This document shows positions 46,924 to 56,121 of a stretch of DNA of 64,000 nucleotides, in pieces. Each line of letters starts with the position of its first letter. Positions within the stretch are counted from its first letter, which is position 1. A program made the position numbers and the translations under genes. The stretch spans positions 186,001-250,000 of the forward strand of contig NZ_BSTF01000011.1 of NCBI RefSeq assembly GCF_030269365.1. Reading direction: 5' to 3'. The notes under the pieces are model-generated. The model had not been told where the DNA came from and searched no databases. It saw nothing but the letters and a program-made list of their open reading frames with translations. Origin of the DNA: Lentzea sp. NBRC 102530 (GTDB taxonomy: Bacteria; Actinomycetota; Actinomycetes; Mycobacteriales; Pseudonocardiaceae).

Positions 46924-48294
46924 TCACCGTGGAAAACCGGGAACACCGGGTAGTCGCTGCCAGGGGTGGGGACCGGCGAGGGGTCGGTACTCCACCCCCA
47001 GGGCGTCGAGCCTGGGCAGGTGGTGTTCGCGCAGCCGCGTGACGAACGCCGGGTCCTTCTCCGCCGGGGACCACACGACCTCGGCGAACGCGGCCAGCCT
47101 CGGGAACGCCGCGTAGTCCAGGCGCCGGGGCGAGTCGAGGTGCTCGCTCCAGATGTTCGCCTGCGCGCCCAGCAGCCGTCCGGGTTCCTCACCCGTCAGG
47201 CCCGCGGGCACCGGGTCCCACGCGTAGACGTCCTCCAGCGTCGTCACCGTGCCGACCGGGATCGGTTCGTCCGGCCCGTCCGACTGGCGGTAGTCCAGGT
47301 AGACGTGCTGCTCGGGGCACATGACGACGTCGTGGCCCGCGCCGAGCGCCGTGACACCACCCTCGACCCCGCGCCACGACGCGACGACCGTGCCGTGCGG
47401 CAGCGGACGCGCGTCGAGGACCTCGTCCCACCCGTACGGCCTGCGTCCCTTGCTGACGATGTGCTCGGCGATGGCGCGCACCAGGACGCCGTCCTCGTGA
47501 CCGGGTGCCTCGTCCCCGCCGAGACCGATGACCTCCGCCGGGAAGACGTCCATCAGCTCGTCGAACACGTTCCGGTAGAAGTCCACTGTGGACTCGTTCG
47601 TGTTGAGCACGCGTTCGTTGACGCCCCAGTCGGTCCAGACTCCCCCGCCGTGCAGCCCGAGTTCCGGGTAGGCCGCGATCGCCGCCTGGGAGTGGCCGGG
47701 GATGTCGATCTCCGGGATCACCGTGATGTACCGGGACCTCGCGAACTCGACGATCTCGCGCAGGTCGTCCTGGGTGTAGAAACCGCCGTGCGGACGGCCT
47801 TCCATCCCGCCGGAGCGCCGGTCGCCGAACCGCGAGTCCTCCCGCCACGACCCGACCTCGGTGAGCTTCGGGTAGCGCCTGCACTCGAAGCGCCAGCCCT
47901 GGTCGTCGGTGAGGTGCAGGTGCAGGACGTTGAGCTTGTGCGCGGACATCAGCTCGACGTAGCGCAGCACCTCCCGCTTGGGCAGGAAGTGCCGCGCGAC
48001 GTCCAGCATCACGCCGCGCCACTCGAACCGCGGGTAGTCCACGACCTCGCACGCCGGGATGACCGACGGCTTGTCGCCCGCCGCCCGGAACGCCTGCGCG
48101 CCGAGGAGTTGCCGCAGGGTCTGCAACGCGTTCATCTCGCCGGCCGAGTCGCTCGCCTCGATCAGCACGCCCTCGTCGGACGAGACGAGCCGGTAGCCGC
48201 CGGGTGGCGCCTCGGCCACGACGGTCTGCCAGCCCTTGTACTCACAGAGCCTTCCACCGTCCACATAGGAAACGGGGCGGGGCAGCAGGTTCAT
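46924..48294 (-). CDS. beta-N-acetylhexosaminidase, GH20, cytoplasmic
   Basis: 456 residues with no signal peptide. The TIM barrel core has FEWRGVMLDVARHF, KLNVLHLHLTDDQGWRFE, VIPEIDIPGHSQAAIA and the catalytic Asp-Glu pair in LGGDEAPG (the usual preceding His is Leu here). It removes terminal N-acetylglucosamine from chitobiose. Its ATG overlaps the upstream permease stop, so it is the fifth gene of a putative DasR operon and acts on imported disaccharides. Confidence 0.9.
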   Translation of the reverse strand: MNLLPRPVSYVDGGRLCEYKGWQTVVAEAPPGGYRLVSSDEGVLIEASDSAGEMNALQTLRQLLGAQAFRAAGDKPSVIPACEVVDYPRFEWRGVMLDVARHFLPKREVLRYVELMSAHKLNVLHLHLTDDQGWRFECRRYPKLTEVGSWREDSRFGDRRSGGMEGRPHGGFYTQDDLREIVEFARSRYITVIPEIDIPGHSQAAIAAYPELGLHGGGVWTDWGVNERVLNTNESTVDFYRNVFDELMDVFPAEVIGLGGDEAPGHEDGVLVRAIAEHIVSKGRRPYGWDEVLDARPLPHGTVVASWRGVEGGVTALGAGHDVVMCPEQHVYLDYRQSDGPDEPIPVGTVTTLEDVYAWDPVPAGLTGEEPGRLLGAQANIWSEHLDSPRRLDYAAFPRLAAFAEVVWSPAEKDPAFVTRLREHHLPRLDALGVEYRPLAGPHPWQRLPGVPGFPR

Positions 48295-49124
48295 CCCTTC
48301 ACCGCCCCCGCGAGGCCGGACACGAGACGACGCTGCACGAGCACGAAGAAGATCAGCACGGGGATGGTCATCAGGGTGGAGCCCGCCATGATCGCGCCCC
48401 AATCGTTCTGGTCGGGTTTGACGAACACCTGGAGAGCCAGCGGCAGGGTCTGGTTCTCCACGGCCGAGATGATGAACGTCTTGGCGAACAGGAAGTCGTT
48501 CCAGGCGTGGATGAACGACAGCACGCTCGTGGCCACCAGGCCGGGCGCCACGAGCGGGAACAGCACCTGCCACAGGAACCTCAACCGCGAGGCGCCGTCC
48601 AGGGTGGCGGCCTCCTCCAGTTCCACCGGCACCGCGGCGACGAAGCCCCGCAGCATCCAGATCGCGAACGGCAGGCTGAAGGCCAGGTGCACCAGCACGA
48701 GCGAGCCGAGGTGGTTCAGGCCGAACACCGGCACCGAGTCACCCACGGACCGCATCAGGAAGAACAGCGGCACGGTCAACGCCTCGACCGGCACCATCTG
48801 CACGACCAGCAGCATGATCAGCAGCGTCGTGCGGCTGCGGAACCGGAAGCGGGTCAGCGCGGTCGCCGCGAGGAACGAGATCAGGATGCTCAGGGCGACC
48901 ACGATCAACGCGACGATGATGCTGTTCATGAAGTAGCGCCCGAAGTTCGCGACGGTCAGCGCCCGCGTGAAGCTGTCGAGCGTCGGCCGCGTCGTCCACG
49001 GCACCGGGTCGGCCGAGATGATCTCGTCCTCCGGCTTGAACGCGGACAGCACCATCCAGAACAGCGGGAACGCCACCACCGCGGCGATGATGAGGACGAA
49101 GCCCTCGGTCAGCCAGCGCCTCAC
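48291..49124 (-). CDS. sugar ABC transporter permease (DasC-like)
   Basis: 277 residues from the GTG at 49124, coupled (GTGA) to the gene before. Six helices; the EAA motif is VELEEAATLDGASRLRFLWQ. C-terminal LIFFVLVQRRLVSGLAGAV. With the upstream permease it forms the chitobiose-type import channel. No ATPase gene is present, as in Streptomyces, where the shared MsiK ATPase serves several uptake systems. Confidence 0.92.
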   Translation of the reverse strand: MRRWLTEGFVLIIAAVVAFPLFWMVLSAFKPEDEIISADPVPWTTRPTLDSFTRALTVANFGRYFMNSIIVALIVVALSILISFLAATALTRFRFRSRTTLLIMLLVVQMVPVEALTVPLFFLMRSVGDSVPVFGLNHLGSLVLVHLAFSLPFAIWMLRGFVAAVPVELEEAATLDGASRLRFLWQVLFPLVAPGLVATSVLSFIHAWNDFLFAKTFIISAVENQTLPLALQVFVKPDQNDWGAIMAGSTLMTIPVLIFFVLVQRRLVSGLAGAVKG

Positions 49125-50005
49125 AGGACCTCCCCCGACTTCTTGAGCGCACGCAGGTAGAACATCGTGATTCCCAGCAGCAGCACGGTCATCACGACAC
49201 CGATGGCCGCGCCCAGGCCGTACTCCGACGCCGCGAACGCCTGCTGGTAGGCGTAGACGTTGAGCACGAGGTTGCGCCCGGCGATGCCGCCGCCGTTCGT
49301 CATCACGTAGATCTGCGTGAAGACCTTGAAGTCCCAGATGATCGACTGGATCGTCACCACGAGGATGATCGGCTTGAGCAACGGGAGCGTGACGCTCCAC
49401 GCCGTGCGGAACGCCGACGCGCCGTCCAGCGCGGCGGCCTCCAGCACCTCGCCCGGGATCGCCTTGATGCCCGCGAAGAGCGTCACCATGACGAACGGGA
49501 ACGAGCACCAGATCACCTGTGCGGCGACGAGTCCGAACGCCGTCCACTTGTCGAACGTCCAGGAGAAGCCCTGGATGCCCAGGACCTCGTTCACGAACCC
49601 GAAGTTCGCGTCGAACAGGAAGAGCCAGATCGTCGAGCCGGCGACGGCGGGCGTGGACCACGCGCCGAGCGCCGCCAGGAACAACGTCATGCGCACCCAC
49701 GTGCGGACGCGGGTGGCGAGGATTGCGAGAGACGCGCCCACAAGCAACGTGCCGACCACGCAGACCGCCGCGAACGCGACGGTCTGCCCGAACACCGTCC
49801 AGAACTGCTGGTCTCCCAGCAGCTTCTGGTAGTTCCCGAGACCGAGGAACTCGAGCGGCGCGCCGCCGCTGACCTGTTCCTGGCCGTAGTCGTAGAGCGA
49901 GATGAGCACCAGCTGGTAGATCGGGTAGGCCAGCAGCCCCCCGAGGACCAGCAGCGCTGGAGCCAGGTAGGCGAACGCGGTCCGCCCCTGGCCTTTGGCG
50001 GTCAT
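49121..50005 (-). CDS. sugar ABC transporter permease (DasB-like)
   Basis: 294 residues from the ATG at 50005; a GTG at 50011 overlapping the binding-protein stop is the alternative. Six helices (AYLAPALLVLGGLLAYPIYQ first) and the EAA loop IPGEVLEAAALDGASAFRTA. The pattern is that of MalF-type permeases without the large loop. It is the middle gene of the das-like operon. Confidence 0.92.
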   Translation of the reverse strand: MTAKGQGRTAFAYLAPALLVLGGLLAYPIYQLVLISLYDYGQEQVSGGAPLEFLGLGNYQKLLGDQQFWTVFGQTVAFAAVCVVGTLLVGASLAILATRVRTWVRMTLFLAALGAWSTPAVAGSTIWLFLFDANFGFVNEVLGIQGFSWTFDKWTAFGLVAAQVIWCSFPFVMVTLFAGIKAIPGEVLEAAALDGASAFRTAWSVTLPLLKPIILVVTIQSIIWDFKVFTQIYVMTNGGGIAGRNLVLNVYAYQQAFAASEYGLGAAIGVVMTVLLLGITMFYLRALKKSGEVL

Positions 50006-50007
50006 GC

Positions 50008-51285
50008 TCACGACGTGAAGGCCGCGTTCATCGTCTTGGCGGCGTCGGCGGTGGCCGTGTCGACGTTCTTCGCGCCGGTGACGATCTCCTGGATCATCGT
50101 CGGCACCACGGTCTGCGCCTCGATCTTCGCCCACGCCGGCGTGACGGGGACGAACTTCGTGCCGGACTGCAGGGTCTTCGTGAACGGCTCCAGGAACTTG
50201 TCCGCGTCCGAGACCTGCTTCTGCACGTCGGTGAACGTCGGCAGGTTGCCCATCGCCGTGTACATCTTCTGCTGGTACTTCTTCGACGCGAGCAGCTGCG
50301 TGAACTCGTTGGCGAGCGTCTTGCGCTGCGTGCCCTTCATGACGCCGAGCAGGTTGCCGCCGGCGAACGCGGGCGCGACCGAACCCTTGTCCTTGCCGGG
50401 CAGCGGCACCACGGCGTACTTGCCGGCGGCTGAGGACGCGTCGACGGACTTGCGGTTGAAGTCGCCGCCGATGGTCATCGCGGCCTTGCCGGCCCGGAAC
50501 GCCTCGACGCTCGCGTCGCCGCCGTTGCCCGCGCAGGCGGCGGGCGGGCAGATGTCGTCCTTGATCAGCTCGGTGTACTTGGCGACACCGGCCTTCGCCT
50601 CGGGGCTGTCGATCGTGGCGGTGAACTTGCCGCCGTCGGACTTCGCGAGGTCGCCGCCCTGCGCCCAGATGTACGGGAGCGCGGCGAAGAGGTACTTGCC
50701 GCCGGCCGAGATGCCGATCATGTCCGGCTTCTTCTGCCTGATCTCGCGGGCCGTCGTCGCGATCTCGTCCAACGTCGCCGGCGGCTTGAGGCCGAGCTCG
50801 TTGAACACGTCCGTGCGGTAGTACAACGCGCGCACGCCCACGAACCACGGCACGCCGTACGTCTTGCCGTCGACCTTGGCCGTGTCGAGGATCGTCGGGA
50901 CCAGGTCCTTCGACTCCTCCCACTTGCCCAGGTCGAGCTCGGAGAAGCCGCCTGCGGAGACGTAGCCCGCGAGGTCGGTGTTGCCGAACTCGGCGACGTC
51001 CGGGGCGCTCTTCGGGTCGCTGAACGCGGCCTTGAAGCGCTCGGCCCGGCTGGACACCTGGATGTACTGCACGTCGACGGTGACGCCGCTGTGCTTGCCC
51101 TGGAACTCGGAGATCGCCTCCTTGACCACGGCCTCCTTGGGGCCGCGGTTGACCTCGTCGAACAGCCACACCCGCAGCTGTCCCGTCTGCTCGTCCGTAC
51201 CCGTGCTGGTCGGTCCCGACTGCACCGGTGCGCAGGCGACCACCGCGCCCACGCCCAGCACCGCCGCAAGTGTCTTCAGCCGCAT
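50008..51285 (-). CDS. sugar-binding lipoprotein (DasA-like, chitobiose/GlcNAc uptake)
   Basis: 425 residues from the ATG at 51285; the GTG at 51303 lacks a ribosome-binding site while GAAGGGCG precedes the ATG. Lipobox VVACAP. Type I solute-binding fold: LRVWLFDEVNRGPKEAVVKE, APDVAEFGNTDLAGYVSAG and AGKAAMTIGGDFN. Closest in look to chitobiose-binding DasA/NgcE. It is expected on the outside of the membrane feeding DasB and DasC. Confidence 0.9.
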   Translation of the reverse strand: MRLKTLAAVLGVGAVVACAPVQSGPTSTGTDEQTGQLRVWLFDEVNRGPKEAVVKEAISEFQGKHSGVTVDVQYIQVSSRAERFKAAFSDPKSAPDVAEFGNTDLAGYVSAGGFSELDLGKWEESKDLVPTILDTAKVDGKTYGVPWFVGVRALYYRTDVFNELGLKPPATLDEIATTAREIRQKKPDMIGISAGGKYLFAALPYIWAQGGDLAKSDGGKFTATIDSPEAKAGVAKYTELIKDDICPPAACAGNGGDASVEAFRAGKAAMTIGGDFNRKSVDASSAAGKYAVVPLPGKDKGSVAPAFAGGNLLGVMKGTQRKTLANEFTQLLASKKYQQKMYTAMGNLPTFTDVQKQVSDADKFLEPFTKTLQSGTKFVPVTPAWAKIEAQTVVPTMIQEIVTGAKNVDTATADAAKTMNAAFTS

Positions 51286-51364
51286 CGTCGTCGCGCCCTT
51301 CACGTTGCGTATGTTGCAACAGCTATTTCACAGGAAGCAACGTGACTGTAGAACGCGATTAGGC

Positions 51365-51380
51365 AAGGGTCTAGACCAGA
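51365..51380. promoter_or_regulatory. DasR-like dre operator, site 1
   Basis: The core GGTCTAGACC (51368-51377) is a perfect palindrome and 13 of 16 positions match the DasR dre consensus ACTGGTCTAGACCAGT. It lies 80 bp upstream of the binding-protein start, and the stop codon TAG of the cutC gene is inside it. Confidence 0.72.
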
Positions 51381-52030
51381 CGATTGACCCATTCCCGAAC
51401 TGATGCGGAATCGACGGCGGAGTCCCATCCACCAGGCCTGACCGCGCTACCAACGTGAAACCCGTTCACGCCCGCTGCCAGCAGTTCCGGGACGTGGTGC
51501 TGCTGAAGACCGCCGCCGACGAGCAGCGCGGGCGGTCCCTGGGTGACGAGCTTCTTCAGGTTCTCGATTCCGTCCTTCACACCGGTCCTGGCGCCCGCGG
51601 CGAGCACCGTGTCGCAGCCGAGGGTCTGCACGGTCGCCCACGAGCGGAAGACGTCGTTGGAGTTGTCGAGCGCACGGTGGAACGTCCAGGCACACCCTTC
51701 CAACTCCGCGAGGAGGTTGAGGGTGACGCCCTCGTCGATCTCGTTCTCCGCGTCGAGGAAGCCGAGGACGAACTCGGTCGCGCCCGCCTCCCTCAGTTCC
51801 CAGGCCTGGCGACGGAGGTGCTTGAGGTTGCCGGGCGCGAAGCCCTGGGCGTCCCGGAGCATCACGCGGACGGGGATGTCGACGGCGTTCTTGACCTCTT
51901 TGAAGGTGGCGGTCGACGGCGTGAGGCCGTCGCTCGCCATGTCGGCGACCAGTTCGAGCCGGTCGGCGCCCCCGGCCTGGGCGGCCTCGGCGTCCTTCGC
52001 GGTCAGTGCGATCACTTCGAGAATCGGCAT
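51371..52030 (-). CDS. cutC: CutC-family protein
   Basis: 219 residues. CutC TIM-barrel motifs: LEVIALTAKDAEAAQAGGAD, ADRLELVADMASDGLTPS and VRVMLRD, LVGGGLQ near the end (VGGGL binds phosphate in this fold). Originally reported in copper homeostasis, but in several bacteria it accompanies hexosamine genes. It is the first gene of the putative das operon; a dre-like site covers its start codon region. Confidence 0.9.
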   Translation of the reverse strand: MPILEVIALTAKDAEAAQAGGADRLELVADMASDGLTPSTATFKEVKNAVDIPVRVMLRDAQGFAPGNLKHLRRQAWELREAGATEFVLGFLDAENEIDEGVTLNLLAELEGCAWTFHRALDNSNDVFRSWATVQTLGCDTVLAAGARTGVKDGIENLKKLVTQGPPALLVGGGLQQHHVPELLAAGVNGFHVGSAVRPGGWDSAVDSASVREWVNRLV

Positions 52031-52042
52031 GGTCTAGACCAT
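52029..52042. promoter_or_regulatory. DasR-like dre operator, site 2
   Basis: ATGGTCTAGACCAT is a perfect 14-bp palindrome holding TGGTCTAGACCA, the full central part of the dre consensus. It overlaps the cutC start codon region (start at 52030 on the minus strand), so bound DasR would block the promoter and start. Confidence 0.78.
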
Positions 52043-52377
52043 AACGTGTGCTTTCGTGAATCGGGAGCCTTCGCGGCCGTTGCCGCGTCAGAGGGCTGTA
52101 TCTGATCGCCTGAGTTCCGCTCTTGTTCAGTAGAGCGCTTTGTTCAGGCGTGGAGCGAGTGCCGGCCGGTTCGAGGGGTGCCGGTCGGCGCGAGCTCCCA
52201 CCACTGGCGGCCCGTGACTCGGAGGGGGAATCACGGGCCGCTGGCGTGCTCGGAGGAAGATGAGGGTCACCTTGGCGGTGATACTGCTCCAATCGAGTGA
52301 ATTTTGTATCTACCGCCCAGTTAGCCCTTCATGAGTTGGCGGACGGCGCTGACAGGGCGGCCGATCGGAGGTGCCAC
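52043..52377. other. divergent intergenic region with hairpins upstream of the sigma gene
   Basis: About 335 bp without a gene between cutC and the sigma gene. It contains GCGGCCCGTGA/TCACGGGCCGC (52207-52217 and 52231-52241), an 11-bp perfect hairpin, and just before it a looser GGAGC...GCTCC palindrome (~52150-52198). No gene lies upstream that these could terminate on the plus strand, so they belong to the sigma gene leader or to a small RNA. Confidence 0.5.
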
Positions 52378-52983
52378 ATGGACGAGCTGCACACGGCGGA
52401 TGACCGTCCGCCGTGGGACGGGCTTGAAGGCACCGAACGACACGCGATGTGCGTGGCGGCCGCACGAGAGGGCAACCGCAACGCACTGGACGTGCTCGTG
52501 ACGGAGCTGACCCCGCTGCTGTGGCACGTGGCGCGAGGGCAGGGCCTCGACCGCGCCGCCGCGGAGGACGTCGTGCAGACGGTCTGGCTCGCGTTCCTCA
52601 AGAACATCGAGAACATCAACGAGCCGAAAGCCCTGGTCGGCTACCTGGTCGTCACGACGAGGCGTGAAGCACGCCGAACTTGGACACCTAATAAGCGTGA
52701 AACGCACCTCTCGGACGAGTACGCCGAGCAGCTGGAGTCCGACACCGGCCTGCCGGAGGACGTCACGCTGCAGGACGACCGCGACCGCCGCCTGTGGCTC
52801 GCGTTCGGCCGCCTGACCACGAGGTGCCAGGAACTGCTCCGACTCACCGTGCTCGCGGGCCGCGCGGAGTACCGGGCAGTGGCCGAGGCCCTCGCCATGC
52901 CCCACGGCAGCATCGGTCCGACCAGGGGACGGTGTTTGACACTGCTGCGCAACTACCTGGAGACGGAAGGAGGATCGCGGTGA
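52378..52983 (+). CDS. ECF-type RNA polymerase sigma factor
   Basis: 201 residues from the ATG at 52378 (ribosome-binding site GGAGGTG). Region 2 is ALDVLVTELTPLLWHVARGQ followed by AAEDVVQTVWLAFL; region 4 contains CQELLRLTVLAGRAEYRAVA and ALAMPHGSIGPTRGRCLTLL. ECF sigma factors start transcription of dedicated regulons. No anti-sigma gene is next to it; the partner is a small regulatory-fold protein. Confidence 0.93.
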   Translation: MDELHTADDRPPWDGLEGTERHAMCVAAAREGNRNALDVLVTELTPLLWHVARGQGLDRAAAEDVVQTVWLAFLKNIENINEPKALVGYLVVTTRREARRTWTPNKRETHLSDEYAEQLESDTGLPEDVTLQDDRDRRLWLAFGRLTTRCQELLRLTVLAGRAEYRAVAEALAMPHGSIGPTRGRCLTLLRNYLETEGGSR

Positions 52984-53465
52984 ACGAGATCGACCCGCGC
53001 GACGACCGCAGGGGCCCCGAGGACACCGCAGTCCTCTCCGAACTGAACAGGCTCGTCGACGAACTGGACCCGCCGCCCGCCGACCTGGTGGACCGCGTGA
53101 AGTTCGCGATCGCTTTGGAGTCCCTGGACGTCGAGGTGGCGCGGTGGGAACGTGCCGGATCGTTCGCCGGCGTGCGGGGCGGGCAGACCGGCACCATCAC
53201 GTTCACCGTGGACAACCTGACCCTGATGGTCAACTTCACGTCGACCGGGTCACGGCACCGGATCGACGGGTGGTTGGTGCCGGCCGGGGAGCACGAGGTG
53301 GAGGTCCGGGTGGCCGATCACCAGTCCTCCTGCACTCGGGCTGATGACGGTGGGCGGTTTGTTCTTCCCGATGTTCCCACCGGGACCACGCAAATCCTGG
53401 TGCATTTGGTGAATTCTCGTGGGGAGCCTGGGCGGACCGTTGTCACGCCCACGATCATGCTTTGA
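52980..53465 (+). CDS. hypothetical protein with beta-sandwich (carboxypeptidase-regulatory-like) fold
   Basis: 161 residues starting with a GTG overlapping the sigma stop. The N-terminal helix LSELNRLVDELDPPPADLVDRVKFAI resembles the start of several sigma-partner proteins. The rest is beta-rich (GTITFTVDNLTLMVNFTSTG, GRFVLPDVPTGTTQILVHLV), like carboxypeptidase regulatory domains. In related actinomycetes such a pair often precedes a CHAT-protease gene, which is absent here. Confidence 0.72.
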   Translation: MNEIDPRDDRRGPEDTAVLSELNRLVDELDPPPADLVDRVKFAIALESLDVEVARWERAGSFAGVRGGQTGTITFTVDNLTLMVNFTSTGSRHRIDGWLVPAGEHEVEVRVADHQSSCTRADDGGRFVLPDVPTGTTQILVHLVNSRGEPGRTVVTPTIML

Positions 53466-53572
53466 GGTTTTGCTGGGGTTCTGGGGTTCCGGTCGCCTTC
53501 GTACTGGTGGTCGCGTTGGGGTGCAAAGACTTTGGACGGGCGTGGTTTCGTCATCGCCGCTGCGCGACGATG

Positions 53573-53696
53573 GGGATTGGGGCTTGACTTCGGGGCCCTT
53601 GCGAGGCGCTGGTCGGACCGGAAAAGGCCGGGCTGAAAAGCGCCCGGCCGAGCCACGAGTGGTAGCACCTCGCACCCGAAGTCAAGCACCAATCCC
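53573..53696. repeat. nested palindromic element, copy B
   Basis: Outer arms GGGATTGGGGCTTGACTTCGGG (53573-53594) and, inverted, CCCGAAGTCAAGCACCAATCCC (53675-53696) agree at 21 of 22. Inside lie TGCGAGGCGCT with AGCACCTCGCA (one mismatch) and GGCCGGGC/GCCCGGCC. It shares the GATTGGGGCTTGAC end and the size (124 bp) with copy A at 12045-12170. Confidence 0.8.
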
Positions 53697-53759
53697 TTCG
53701 GGTGCGTGGCTGGGTTTCGTTGGCACGTCACCGATACCGGCTATTCGGAGCTGAGAGCT

Positions 53760-54215
53760 AGGGACGGCTCGCCTTCGGCATTGCGGTTGGCGGGCGGTGT
53801 GGTGAGGCAAGAGCTCTGACGCCTCGCCTGCGGCATTGCCGTTGGGTCTTGGGTGGCTTGGCTGCGCCATCGCGATGCTTACGACTCGTTGCCGCCCGGC
53901 CCCATAACCGCGCCCCACGGCCCCGGCATCGCGGCCTACTCCCGCCGTCCGCAGCCAGCCTTCTGCCTCCCGTAGCCCGCCTCCCGCAACTCCCCTCGGC
54001 CCTCCGGCCCCGCAACCCGCCTCCCACAGCCCGGAACTCCCCTCGGGCCCCTCAGCCTTCAGCTCTCCACCCCCTCTGCCCTCCAGCCCCCTCTACCCTC
54101 CAGCCCCCTCAACTCTCAAGCTCGCCTTCAGCCCGTCTTGCCTGCCCGCCGGTGTGCGCTGGCACCACCGGCGGCTGTCGTGCTCACCTCGGCCGCGACA
54201 GCGAGCGCGATTGCG
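53760..54215. other. low-complexity non-coding region between copy B and groEL
   Basis: About 450 bp without a gene. From ~53935 to ~54135 the plus strand is strongly biased to pyrimidines (CTCCCGCAACTCCCCTCGGC-like, then CCCCCTCTGCCCTCC runs), which could form triplex or stall polymerase. Nothing else was recognised. Confidence 0.6.
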
Positions 54216-54229
54216 GGGCCGGAAAAGCC

Positions 54230-54264
54230 GGAAGGCCCGGCTCGCGGAGCGAGTCGGGCCTTCC
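54230..54264 (-). terminator. hairpin terminator of groEL
   Basis: GGAAGGCCCGGCTCGC, three-base loop, then GCGAGTCGGGCCTTCC, 15 of 16 pairs. It is 30 bp after the groEL stop. Confidence 0.8.
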
Positions 54265-54293
54265 TGGGTGGTGCGGTGGTGCTGCGGGTGGAC

Positions 54294-56042
<1,749 letters not shown>

Positions 56043-56055
56043 CTAGCCTCACTTC

Positions 56056-56082
56056 TTGGCACTCGATGGAGCCGAGTGCTAG
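56056..56082. promoter_or_regulatory. CIRCE operator 1 (HrcA)
   Basis: TTGGCACTC-N9-GAGTGCTAG, seven or eight of nine matches in each arm to TTAGCACTC-N9-GAGTGCTAA. It lies 143 bp upstream of the groEL start. Confidence 0.82.
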
Positions 56083-56089
56083 TTCGTGT

Positions 56090-56116
56090 TTAGCACTCGG
56101 GCACGACGAGTGCAAG
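56090..56116. promoter_or_regulatory. CIRCE operator 2 (HrcA)
   Basis: TTAGCACTC-N9-GAGTGCAAG, a perfect left arm and 7 of 9 in the right. It starts 8 bp after operator 1 and ends 5 bp before the kinase stop codon. Tandem CIRCE sites upstream of groEL are known in actinobacteria. Confidence 0.85.
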
Positions 56117-56121
56117 CGAAC

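Noticed and set aside
46924-48294. secreted chitinase/hexosaminidase
   Set aside because: There is no signal peptide; the protein begins directly with the GH20 N-terminal domain, so it is cytoplasmic.
48400-48412. CCCCAATCG inside the sugar permease gene as a third copy of the nested palindrome
   Set aside because: Only nine bases match, there is no inverted partner nearby, and it lies in conserved coding sequence.
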